A stretch of DNA of 64,000 nucleotides from Amorphoplanes digitatis (GTDB lineage Bacteria > Actinomycetota > Actinomycetes > Mycobacteriales > Micromonosporaceae). Under the pieces are notes generated by a model that worked only from the letters and a program-made list of their open reading frames with translations, ran no database searches and was not told the origin of the DNA. Location: the NCBI RefSeq assembly GCF_014205335.1, contig NZ_JACHNH010000001.1:558001-622000 (forward strand). Direction: 5' to 3'. Below, in pieces: positions 42,135-49,650 of this stretch (the first letter of the stretch is position 1; each line of letters begins with the position of its first letter). Made by a program: the position numbers and the translations under genes.

Positions 42135-42340
42135 TTGCTGGGCGGGCGTCGCGGCCGGTGGCCGCGAGGCGGTTGTGGGTTTTCCTTGCTGGGCGGGCGT
42201 CGCGGCCGGTGGCCGCGAGGCGGTTGTGGGTTTTTTCTTGCTGGGCGGGCATCGCGGCCGGTGGCCGCGAGGCGGTTGTGGGTTTTTTCTTGCCGGGCGG
42301 GCGTCACAGCCCGTGGCCGCGAGGCGGTCGCGGATCGGTT
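42135..42340 (+). repeat. Tandem repeat of hairpin-plus-T-run units, 4 copies of 51-52 bp
   Basis: Each unit has TTGCTGGGCGGGC, then CGCGGCC-GGT-GGCCGCG (a 7-bp hairpin), then AGGCGGTTGTGGG and a T-run of 4-6. Unit starts are near 42135, 42186, 42238 and 42290; the last copy is diverged. In effect this is an array of weak terminators behind the whiB7 terminator, facing the convergent ABC1 gene. There is no coding function. Confidence 0.9.
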
Positions 42341-42489
42341 GATCCGATTCACTCCGGCGAGCGACCCGGCGATCTCGTCCCGGTCCGGGGCGCTGCAGCC
42401 AGACGATCGGCGGCCCGCGCCGACGCGCGGTGGGCGAGCGGTGGCGGGGACTGCCGCTCACCCGCACCGTGAATCGGTCGGTGCCCGGC

Positions 42490-43836
42490 TTATGCGACGG
42501 GTGCGAAGCCGGGTAGCCACTTCAGCAGGATCGAGCGGTACGGGGCCTGGGCCTCCAACTGGCACAGCACCCCGATCGAGCCCAGCGTCACCCGGTGGAT
42601 CAGCAGGTATGACGGTGGGAGGTTCAGCTTGCGGCTGAGCTGGAAGGCCGGGGACTTCGGGCTCGACAGGCGGGTCGCCTCGCCGCGGATCCAGGAGCGG
42701 GTGAAGCGGAACTCGTCCACCGCGACCGGCTCGATCATCGGGCGCAGGAAGCTCAGCACCGCCACGGCGTCGAGGTCGTCGGTCTGCTTGATGAAGCCCT
42801 CCGCGCGCAGGCCGTCCGCCACCGCCTCGGCATCGCCCCCCAGCGCCAGGCGGACCAGCCGGCCGATCGGCTCCGGGTGGCCGCCGGGCAGCCGGGCCAC
42901 CGCGCCGAAGTCGATCACGCCGAGGCGGCCGTCGGGGAGGATGCGGAAGTTGCCGGGGTGCGGGTCGGCGTGCAGCAGGCCGGCCCGGGCCGGCGCGGAG
43001 AAGTGCAGGGTGGCCATCAGGCGGCCGGCCTCGTCGCGTTCGGCGGGGGTGCCGTCGCTGATGACCTTGGCAAGCGGGGTGCCCTCGACCCACTCGGTGA
43101 CCAGCACCCGGGGCGCGGAGGCCACGACCCGGGGCACGTAGATCTCGGGGTCGTCCGCGTACGCGGTGGCGAACGCGGTCTGCGCCTCCGCCTCCATCGC
43201 GTAGTCGAGCTCCTCGGTGACCCGCGCGCGCAACTCGTCGAGCAGCGGCTTCATGTCCATGCCCGGCTGAATGACCTTGAACATGCCGGCCAGCCGGCCG
43301 AGCTGCTTGAGATCGGCGAGCAGGGCCTCGCCGGCGCCGGGATATTGCACCTTGACGGCGACGTCGACCGTCGCCGGCAGGTCGCCGTCGTGGGCCGGCG
43401 GCCGCTTCCACACCGCGCGGTGCACCTGGCCGATGCTCGCGGCGGCGGCCGGGCTGTCGTCGAACTCGGCGAACAGCTCCCGCCAGTCCGCACCGAGCTG
43501 CTCGGCCAGCGCCTTGTGCACGCTCGCCACCGGCATCGGCGGCGCGGCCTCCTGAAGCTTGGTCAGCGCCTGCCGGTACGGCGCCGCCATCGACTCGGGC
43601 ATCGCGGCCTCGAAGACCGACAGGGCCTGCCCGAACTTCATCGCGCCGCCCTTGAGCTGGCCCAGGACGCTGAAGAGCTGATCGGCGGTGCGCTGCTGGA
43701 TCTCGGCGGAGATGACATCCGTGGCGATGCCGGTCACCCGCTTGCCGAGCCCTAGCACCGTACGTCCGGCGAAGCCGAGGGGCAGGGCGGCGAGTTTAGC
43801 GGTGCGGGACGCCGCACGCCGCGGGATGTCGGTCAC
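42490..43836 (-). CDS. ABC1/ADCK/UbiB-family atypical kinase
   Basis: A 448-residue protein-kinase-like ATPase. The family KxGQ motif is GGAMKFGQALS (Lys67-Gln70), the Ala-rich nucleotide loop is AAAASIGQVHRA, VAVKVQYPG holds the catalytic Lys, and LLHADPHPGNF and VIDFGA are the catalytic and metal loops. UbiB-type proteins support isoprenoid-quinone synthesis or lipid handling. The homologue next to uvrD2/whiB7 in mycobacteria is Rv3197. No membrane helix is obvious. Confidence 0.9.
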   Translation of the reverse strand: MTDIPRRAASRTAKLAALPLGFAGRTVLGLGKRVTGIATDVISAEIQQRTADQLFSVLGQLKGGAMKFGQALSVFEAAMPESMAAPYRQALTKLQEAAPPMPVASVHKALAEQLGADWRELFAEFDDSPAAAASIGQVHRAVWKRPPAHDGDLPATVDVAVKVQYPGAGEALLADLKQLGRLAGMFKVIQPGMDMKPLLDELRARVTEELDYAMEAEAQTAFATAYADDPEIYVPRVVASAPRVLVTEWVEGTPLAKVISDGTPAERDEAGRLMATLHFSAPARAGLLHADPHPGNFRILPDGRLGVIDFGAVARLPGGHPEPIGRLVRLALGGDAEAVADGLRAEGFIKQTDDLDAVAVLSFLRPMIEPVAVDEFRFTRSWIRGEATRLSSPKSPAFQLSRKLNLPPSYLLIHRVTLGSIGVLCQLEAQAPYRSILLKWLPGFAPVA

Positions 43837-43914
43837 CAGATCATTGTTACCGACGTCAACGAGTTCGACCGCCCTGGATGTGGTCGTCCGTCACCTGGTG
43901 CGCCGAAAGTCCGA

Positions 43915-44967
43915 TTACGGACCGTGGTCGCGCGTCGGTCGGCGGCGGCACGGGCACGAGGGGTGCGGCGCCCAGGTGCGGCGGCGGAAGCGCCCCGGTC
44001 TGCTGATCTCCACCTCGGCGCCAAGGGTCTCCGGGGTGTCGCCGTCGAGGAAGGCCAGCGCCTCGGCGGCCAGGTAGGCCGTCGCGGCGAGCAGCGTCGC
44101 CGCGGCGCACGGCTCGGCCGGCACGGTCGCGGATGCCGGCGGTGCCGCCGCGTCGGGCCAGGTGGGTCCCCGCTCGCGGCGGTGCAGGTCGACGCAGCCC
44201 AGGCAGGGCGACGTCGCGGGCGGCACCAGCGGGCCGACCAGCACCCGGCCCTCGCGGATCGACGCGGCGAGGCAGGGCCGGCGGCGCTGGGCGCGGCCGA
44301 TCGAGGACAGGGCCGGGTGCGGGTAGCCGCCGAGCCGGATCACCAGGGACGCGGCTCCCCGCCGTACCGTCCGGGTGTCGGTGCCCGGCGCCGCACGCTG
44401 GATGGCCTCCGCCGCGGCCTCGGACCGGGGCCTGCCGATGTCGGCGGCGGTCAGCGGGCCGCCGGGGGTCTCGTGGCGGTCGACCGGGCCGGTCAGGTCG
44501 GGATGGACGTGGCCGACGCCCGCCGCGGCGAGGGCAACGGCGACACCGGGCGCGAGGCGGGCCCGGCCGGTGACGACGACCCGGGCTGCCGCCCTGCGGC
44601 GCAGCGTCCGGGCCGGGTAGGCGGCGCCGGCCGAGAACGCCAGCGCGCCCGCCTCGCCGGTCAGGCGCTCCGGCATAGCCGGCGGGAAGAGGCGCTGCGC
44701 CGGGACCACCAGGCCGGCGGCGTGCAGGGTGTCGAGCAGGGTGCGTGCCTCGTCGGGGCGCATGCCGAAGGAGCCGGCCCGGGCGAGGGCGAGCCGCTCG
44801 GAGCGGGAGCCGTCCAGCAGATCGAGCAGCCCGGCGGCGCTCGGCTCGGGCAGGTCGATCAGGACGGCGCGCGGCGGGTCGAGGCCGAGTTGCAGCGTCC
44901 GCGGCGTGTGCCAGATGCGCGGAAGGCCCGGCAGCAGGGTGGGGCGGGGCAGCGGCGTACGGCTCAT
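43915..44967 (-). CDS. Degenerate E1/ThiF-like protein (cyclodehydratase-type), about 350 aa
   Basis: Architecture fits ThiF/E1-like proteins of the TOMM-cyclodehydratase type: an N-terminal winged region (RIWHTPRTLQLGLDPPRAVLIDL), then a Rossmann-like strand VVVTGRARLAPGVAVALAAAGVGHVHPDL. There GxGxxG has become GRARLA, so ATP binding is doubtful. Zinc-type Cys pairs occur at SPCLGCVDLH and near the C-terminus CPCRRR. No precursor peptide or YcaO gene is adjacent. ATG at 44967 chosen; in-frame starts at 44985 and 45015 exist, the latter overlapping a DnaA box. Confidence 0.7.
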   Translation of the reverse strand: MSRTPLPRPTLLPGLPRIWHTPRTLQLGLDPPRAVLIDLPEPSAAGLLDLLDGSRSERLALARAGSFGMRPDEARTLLDTLHAAGLVVPAQRLFPPAMPERLTGEAGALAFSAGAAYPARTLRRRAAARVVVTGRARLAPGVAVALAAAGVGHVHPDLTGPVDRHETPGGPLTAADIGRPRSEAAAEAIQRAAPGTDTRTVRRGAASLVIRLGGYPHPALSSIGRAQRRRPCLAASIREGRVLVGPLVPPATSPCLGCVDLHRRERGPTWPDAAAPPASATVPAEPCAAATLLAATAYLAAEALAFLDGDTPETLGAEVEISRPGRFRRRTWAPHPSCPCRRRPTRDHGP

Positions 44968-45007
44968 GAGGTGACACGGTGTCATGGCTCGGGCGCGCTG
45001 GGGATTG

Positions 45008-45069
45008 TTGTCCACAGGCCTGCCCGCCCGACAGCAGGGTTATCCACAGGAATTGCGGAGTTATCCACA
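45008..45069 (+). promoter_or_regulatory. Cluster of three DnaA boxes
   Basis: TTGTCCACA (45008-45016), TTATCCACA (45040-45048) and TTATCCACA (45061-45069) occur in the same orientation within 62 bp, in the region upstream of the E1-like gene. The last two match the strong E. coli consensus and the first the actinobacterial consensus. They may titrate DnaA or make the neighbouring promoter respond to DnaA. No origin genes are present. Confidence 0.85.
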
Positions 45070-45201
45070 GATGCCTGGGGGTTGGGCTAATAACTCAACG
45101 TGTCTGGATGCACACGGGTTATGACCCGGCCGGGTGACCGCGGCGGTTCGAGTCGACGGGGACGGCCCGGTGGCCGCCCCCGTCGCGGTCGTTCGATGCG
45201 G

Positions 45202-45363
45202 TCAGGCCTTGGCCTTGCCCAGGATCCGGTTGACCGTCGTGCCGCAGACCGGGCACTTGCCCTTGGCCATGTTCATGCCGGTCTTCGAGACCTCGACGGT
45301 GCCCTGGAAGTCGCGCTTCTCCTTGCACTTAACGCAGTAGCCGTTGTACGTGTTGTCGGCCAC
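45202..45363 (-). CDS. DUF5679-like zinc-ribbon small protein, 53 aa
   Basis: Sequence shows GYCVKCKEKRDF near the N-terminus and GKCPVCGTTVNRILGK near the C-terminus, two CxxC pairs forming one zinc ribbon. Matches the small actinobacterial DUF5679 proteins. GTG start with a strong AGGAGG box at -8. Function unknown; the basic ribbon suggests nucleic-acid or ribosome association. Confidence 0.88.
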   Translation of the reverse strand: MADNTYNGYCVKCKEKRDFQGTVEVSKTGMNMAKGKCPVCGTTVNRILGKAKA

Positions 45364-45827
45364 GATTCCTCCTCGTCATGTTGTCGGCCGGGTCGGCCCG
45401 GTGCCTTGCTCGCGGCGACAGGCCGCGATCTGTGTTCGGCGCTGGACCGCTCCGCAACCAAGTGAACGTGGCCACCCCGCTCGGGCGGTCACTACCCAGG
45501 TCCGGCCATTTCCATGTCAGCGCGGCGTCGGCGCGTGTCGTCGACGGCCTGAGTGTGCCGGTCGAGATGCCCCTTTTTCGGCAGATACGGACAGACACGC
45601 CGACGAAGTGCTGCAGAAGCGCAGAAAAGGGACGTTCAGGCCGCCTCGTTCCCGACCTTACGCAGGTTAGGCCAGGGGGCGTGTTGCGGCGCTGCAAAAT
45701 ATTTTCGGATTTTTAGGGACGTAGCTCACACTTTGGGTGCGTGTCGTTTCTCGTACCCTTGCGGTGACCTGGCCCTGACGGATTAACGTCGCAATGTGAA
45801 CCCTAGTGTGGGCTGCGCGGGCCGGTA
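45364..45827. other. Non-coding stretch of about 460 bp
   Basis: I see no supported gene here. The left part holds the DUF5679 promoter. An AT-rich patch (CAAAATATTTTCGGATTTTTAG) near 45697-45716 and a TAGTGT -10-like element near 45802 may belong to the promoter of the metallopeptidase gene at 45828. No stable RNA or repeat is evident. Confidence 0.5.
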
Positions 45828-46379
45828 ATGGCCAGGACGCGCAAGCCTGTCGTCGAAGTGCGGCGCAGCCAGCGCCGTCGTCGTACGGTGTCCGCGTACC
45901 GAGAGGGCGAACGGGTCGTCGTCCTCATCCCCGACCGGTTCTCGCGCGCCGAGGAGACCGAGTGGGTGGAGCGGATGCTTGCCCGCCTCGCGGCCCGGGA
46001 GGAGCGCGTCAGGCATACGGACAGCGAGCTGCTGATCCGAGCCCGGCGCCTGGTCTCCCGCTACTTACCCGACCACGCCGATGACATAGTGCCGGCCAGC
46101 GTCCGCTGGGTGACGAACCAGAACGGCCGCTGGGGCTCCTGCACGCCGGAGGACGGCACGATCCGGATCTCGCACCGCATCCAGGAGATGCCGGAGTGGG
46201 TGGTCGACTACGTGCTGCTGCACGAGCTGGCGCACCTGGTCGTGCCGAGCCACAACGCGGAGTTCTGGGAGCTGGTCAACCGCTACCCGCGTGCGGAACG
46301 GGCCCGCGGCTTCCTGGAAGGCGTCTCGGCGGCGACCGGGCTGGTCATGGCCGACGACACACCTACCCTTCAGGGGTGA
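45828..46379 (+). CDS. YgjP/DUF45-family metallopeptidase-like protein
   Basis: A 183-residue zincin-like protein: the family's NGRWGSCTPEDGTIRISHR motif (residues ~99-117) and the zinc site LLHELAHLVVPSHNAEFW (His132, Glu133, His136, then His142). Probably a soluble metal-dependent protease of unknown target, formerly UPF0/DUF45 and sometimes labelled SprT-like. ATG at 45828. Its stop overlaps the next gene's start (GTGA). Confidence 0.88.
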   Translation: MARTRKPVVEVRRSQRRRRTVSAYREGERVVVLIPDRFSRAEETEWVERMLARLAAREERVRHTDSELLIRARRLVSRYLPDHADDIVPASVRWVTNQNGRWGSCTPEDGTIRISHRIQEMPEWVVDYVLLHELAHLVVPSHNAEFWELVNRYPRAERARGFLEGVSAATGLVMADDTPTLQG

Positions 46380-46969
46380 CGAGACGTGTCGTAGTTGCCC
46401 TGCTGACCCCGGTCGGCTGGAGCCCGCCCGGGGTTGACCTGCTGAAATGGCGAACCGCGCTGGCCGAGGACGTGGTCGACCTGCTCGCCATGCTCGCGCA
46501 GGCCGAGCCGGCCATCGCCGCGCGGCCCGAGGACCGGGCGCTGGCCGAGGAGATCGGCTGGCCCGGCATGCGCATCTACGACGTGCCGACGGCGACCGTG
46601 CTGCCCGTGCTGAAGGCGGCCGCCGCCGACGGCTTCGATCAGGCGGCGGTCATCGCGGCGGACGCGGCCGACGTGCCCGGCATGATCCTCGGCAAGCTCC
46701 TGCGCCCGCTGACGACCAGGCCCGTTGCGGTCGCGCCGGCCTGCGGCCAGGGCCTGCTCGGCGTCGCGGCGCGGCTACCCGCGCCGGACTGGCTGCCCGA
46801 CCACGACCTGGACACGGCCACCCCGGTGAGCCTGAGAAGGTCGGCCCCGAACCCCGGCGACATCCAATCGACGGCCGATTGGCGCCGCCTACGCGGCCCC
46901 GCGGACCTGGCAACCCTCGACCCGGCCCTGGAGGGCTGGGAAAACACCCGGACCATCCTCGGCGGCTGA
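46376..46969 (+). CDS. Conserved hypothetical protein, possibly GT-A/nucleotidyltransferase fold
   Basis: A 197-residue protein starting VTRRVVVALLTPVGW, with a strand-turn AAVIAADAADVPGMILGKLLRPL followed by PVAVAPACGQGLLGVAARLP. The last two segments recall DUF2064/CofC-type folds (Asp-Pro metal loop, then GP-DGG-LLG), but the metal-binding Asp pattern is weak. Translationally coupled to the DUF45 peptidase gene. Function is unassigned. Confidence 0.65.
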   Translation: MTRRVVVALLTPVGWSPPGVDLLKWRTALAEDVVDLLAMLAQAEPAIAARPEDRALAEEIGWPGMRIYDVPTATVLPVLKAAAADGFDQAAVIAADAADVPGMILGKLLRPLTTRPVAVAPACGQGLLGVAARLPAPDWLPDHDLDTATPVSLRRSAPNPGDIQSTADWRRLRGPADLATLDPALEGWENTRTILGG

Positions 46970-46998
46970 CCCCCGAGCCCACCCCGCCGCGAGCGGTC

Positions 46999-47020
46999 GG
47001 GGTTGGGGTTGGGGTTGGGG
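46999..47020 (+). repeat. G-quadruplex motif (GGGGTT)3GGGG
   Basis: Four G4 tracts separated by TT give an ideal G-quadruplex on the plus strand, identical in unit to ciliate telomere repeats. Lies 29 bp after the stop of the preceding gene, so in RNA it could act at the 3' end of that operon. Confidence 0.9.
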
Positions 47021-47083
47021 AGCACGGACCTGGCAGGGTGCGGGGATCCGTTCAGGAGCGCCAGCGACTGGATCCCCGCGCCC

Positions 47084-47214
47084 GGTCTCGGCGGGAGCGA
47101 CGGTCAGCACCATGCAACCAGGCACGACATGGTCCTGCCGTTGACCTTCACCTGCTCCGGTCTCGGCGGGAGTGACGGTAACCATGCAACCAGGCACGAC
47201 ACGGTCCTGACCTT
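47084..47214. repeat. Two direct copies of a ~57-bp element, 75-bp period
   Basis: Copies start at 47084 and 47159, each beginning GGTCTCGGCGGGAG and containing CATGCAACCAGGCACGACA followed by GGTCCTG. Copy 1 contains the short inverted repeat CCATG...CATGG. It lies in the gap between convergent genes. Not an insertion sequence; could be transcript-end structure. Confidence 0.8.
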
Positions 47215-47217
47215 GAT

Positions 47218-48447
47218 CTACTCGTCGTCTTTGCCGAGGTTGTCGAGTTCTGAGATGTCCCAGTCCAGCCGCGACTGGGCGAACTTCTGCGGGTCCGCGA
47301 AGTCCTCGTCGGTCGGCAGCAGGTCCGGGTGGTCCCACAGCGCGTCGCGGCCCGCGACGCCGCGGTGCTCGGTCACCGCCGCCCACAGGGCGCCGGCCTC
47401 ACGCAGCCGGCGCGGCCGCAGCTCGAGGCCGACCAGGGCCGCGAACGTCTGCTCGGCCGGGCCGCCCGCCGCGCGCCGGCGCCGGAACGCCTCGCCCAGC
47501 GCGGCCACCGACGGGAGCCGCTCGCCCGCGGCGCTGTCCACCACGTGGCCGACCCAGCCCTCGATCAGTGCGAGCGCCGTCTCGAGCCGGGCCAGCGAGG
47601 CCTTCTGCTGCGGCGTGTCCTCGGGCGTGAAGATGCCCTCGAGCGCCATCTGCTGCATCGACTCCGGATCGGACGGGTCGACGCGGCTCATCGCCTCCTC
47701 GATCGCCTCGCGGTTGACCGTGATGCCGTTGGCGTAGGTCTCCACCGCGCTCAGCACGTGCGCGCGCAGCCACGGCACGTGCTGGAACAGCCGCTGGTGC
47801 GCCGCCTCGCGCAGCGCGACGTAGAGGCGAACCTGATCCTCGGGGAGCTCCAGGCCGTCGCCGTACGCCTTGATGTTGGCCGGGACCAGGGCGGCCGTGC
47901 CGGCCGGGCCGAGCGGCAGGCCGATGTCGCCGGCCGAGAGGACCTCCGCGGCGAGCTGGCCGAGCGCCTGGCCGAGCTGGCCGCCGAAGAGCGCGCCGCC
48001 GAGCGTCGCCACCATCGACTGCATCGGGCCGAGCTGGGCCCGGGCCTCCTCGGGCACCAGGTCACCCATGGCGCCGACCATCTGGCCCGCGATCGGGTCG
48101 CACAGCTTCTTCCACACGTCGAGCGTGTTGTAGACCCACTCGTTCCGGTTCCAGGCCGTCGCGTCGCGGACGCCGGACGGCAGCGCGGACGCCGGGTCGA
48201 GCCAGAGGTCGGCGAGGCGCAGGGCCTCGGAGACCGCGTTGTGCTCGTACATGTTCACCGCGGGGTCGCCGGACGCGCTGAGCTGGCTGGCCGCCACCTG
48301 GCGGGCCAGATCCCAGTTGACCGGGCCGCTACCCGGCGCGGCGAACATCTGCTGCAGCTGATTCATGAACTGCTGCATCTGCTGCGGGTCGGAGGGGTCG
48401 GGCGGCTGGGCGCCCGGCAGGCTGAAGCCGAACGGGATATCAGGCAC
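47218..48447 (-). CDS. DUF2342 zincin-like metallopeptidase family protein
   Basis: A 409-residue actinobacterial protein homologous in layout to mycobacterial Rv3195. The zinc-like motif is YVALREAAHQRLFQHV (ExxxH-type arrangement instead of classical HExxH) and a later Glu/His set occurs in ALIEGWVGHVVD. The N-terminus is Gln/Pro-rich (QQMQQFMNQLQQMFA). Function is unknown; conserved beside the PDZ-Lon gene and UPF0182. GTG start. Confidence 0.88.
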   Translation of the reverse strand: MPDIPFGFSLPGAQPPDPSDPQQMQQFMNQLQQMFAAPGSGPVNWDLARQVAASQLSASGDPAVNMYEHNAVSEALRLADLWLDPASALPSGVRDATAWNRNEWVYNTLDVWKKLCDPIAGQMVGAMGDLVPEEARAQLGPMQSMVATLGGALFGGQLGQALGQLAAEVLSAGDIGLPLGPAGTAALVPANIKAYGDGLELPEDQVRLYVALREAAHQRLFQHVPWLRAHVLSAVETYANGITVNREAIEEAMSRVDPSDPESMQQMALEGIFTPEDTPQQKASLARLETALALIEGWVGHVVDSAAGERLPSVAALGEAFRRRRAAGGPAEQTFAALVGLELRPRRLREAGALWAAVTEHRGVAGRDALWDHPDLLPTDEDFADPQKFAQSRLDWDISELDNLGKDDE

Positions 48448-48537
48448 GTACCCAACCGTACGCGCGTTGGCGGCCTTAGTGACCGATGCCGGTGTCAGCT
48501 CAGAGAGAACTCAGTTTCGGTTGGTACGGTCACGCGC

Positions 48538-49566
48538 ATGAGACGTCGCGGTGTCACGGTCATTCTCGGCGCCCTGATCACCGCACTGCTGGCAGGTGGT
48601 GTCATGGCCATCCCCTTGCCGTACGTGGTGCTGAAGCCCGGTCCGACCGTCAACACGCTCGGCTCGGACAACGGCAAAGAGGTCATCCAGGTGACGAAGG
48701 CGGACACCTCGACCTCCAAGGGCCAGCTCCGGCTGACCACCGTCGGGGTGCAGCCGAGCGTCGAGCTGGTCTGGGCGATCCGGGGCTGGTTCAGCGACGA
48801 GCAGGCCGTCGTCCCGCGCGAGCTGATCTACCCGCCCGACCAGAGCGAGCAGCAGGTCGAGGAGCAGAACGCCGAGGAGTTCAAGTCCTCCCAGCACAGC
48901 GCCGTGACCGTCGCGCTGCGCGAGCTGGGCTACCCGGTGCAGACGTTCGTGACCGAGGTGAGCAAGGACGGGCCGTCGGCCGGCGTGTTGCAGAAGGACG
49001 ACGTCATCACCTCCGTCGACGGCACCGAGGTGACGAGCCCCGACAAGCTCACCCAGCTCGTGCAGGCCAAGCCGGCGGGTACACCGCTGAAGATCGGTTA
49101 CACCCGGGCGGGCAAGGCCGGCACCGCGACCGTGACCACGAAGGCCGCCGAGAGCGGCGGCACCCCGCGCATCGGCGTCGGCATCGACAAGAAGCAGCCG
49201 CACCCGTTCGACGTCAACATCGACCTGGACGAGATCGGCGGCCCCAGCGCCGGCCTGATGTTCACCCTGGGCATCATCGACAAGCTGCGGCCGGCGGACC
49301 TCACCGGCGGAAAGATCATCGCGGGTACGGGCACCATCGACGACGAGGGCAACGTCGGCCCGATCGGCGGCATCCCGCAGAAGCTGGTCGGCGCCAAGGA
49401 AGCGGGCGCTCAACTCTTCCTGGTACCGGCCGATAATTGCGCCGAAGCGGTGCGAAATGCCGTGCCCGGCCTGCCCATGGCCGAGGTGGCCACCGTGGAT
49501 GACGCCCTGACCGCGCTACAGACCTTCACCAGCGGCGGCACCCCCAAACCCTGCCCCGCTGCGTAA
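48538..49566 (+). CDS. Membrane-anchored PDZ and Lon-like (S16) protease
   Basis: A 342-residue protein. One N-terminal membrane helix (VTVILGALITALLAGGVMAI), then a PDZ domain (residues ~130-200, SKDGPSAGVLQKDDVITSVDG) and a C-terminal Lon-type catalytic domain with Ser237 in GGPSAGLMFTLG and Lys282 in GGIPQKLVGAKEAG. Expected to act outside the membrane on unknown substrates. Matches mycobacterial Rv3194c by content and position. ATG at 48538; the longer open frame upstream is antisense to DUF2342. Confidence 0.92.
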   Translation: MRRRGVTVILGALITALLAGGVMAIPLPYVVLKPGPTVNTLGSDNGKEVIQVTKADTSTSKGQLRLTTVGVQPSVELVWAIRGWFSDEQAVVPRELIYPPDQSEQQVEEQNAEEFKSSQHSAVTVALRELGYPVQTFVTEVSKDGPSAGVLQKDDVITSVDGTEVTSPDKLTQLVQAKPAGTPLKIGYTRAGKAGTATVTTKAAESGGTPRIGVGIDKKQPHPFDVNIDLDEIGGPSAGLMFTLGIIDKLRPADLTGGKIIAGTGTIDDEGNVGPIGGIPQKLVGAKEAGAQLFLVPADNCAEAVRNAVPGLPMAEVATVDDALTALQTFTSGGTPKPCPAA

Positions 49567-49650
49567 CAATCGGCACAGGCGCCCCAGACGGAACAGCGCA
49601 ACACCCGTAGTGTGAAAAACCGGTCCGACTTTGTGGGGTTCACGTTGGTC

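Noticed and set aside
45008..45069. Chromosomal origin of replication
   Set aside because: Only three boxes and no dnaA, dnaN, recF, gyrB or rpmH nearby; a replication origin in actinobacteria has many more boxes.
46999..47020. Chromosome end (linear telomere)
   Set aside because: The GGGGTT repeat is eukaryote-like only by coincidence; it lies inside continuous syntenic genes and actinomycete telomeres look different.
47329..48537. Long in-frame extension upstream of the PDZ-Lon protease
   Set aside because: It is antisense to the DUF2342 gene, and the ATG at 48538 directly begins a membrane anchor typical of the family.
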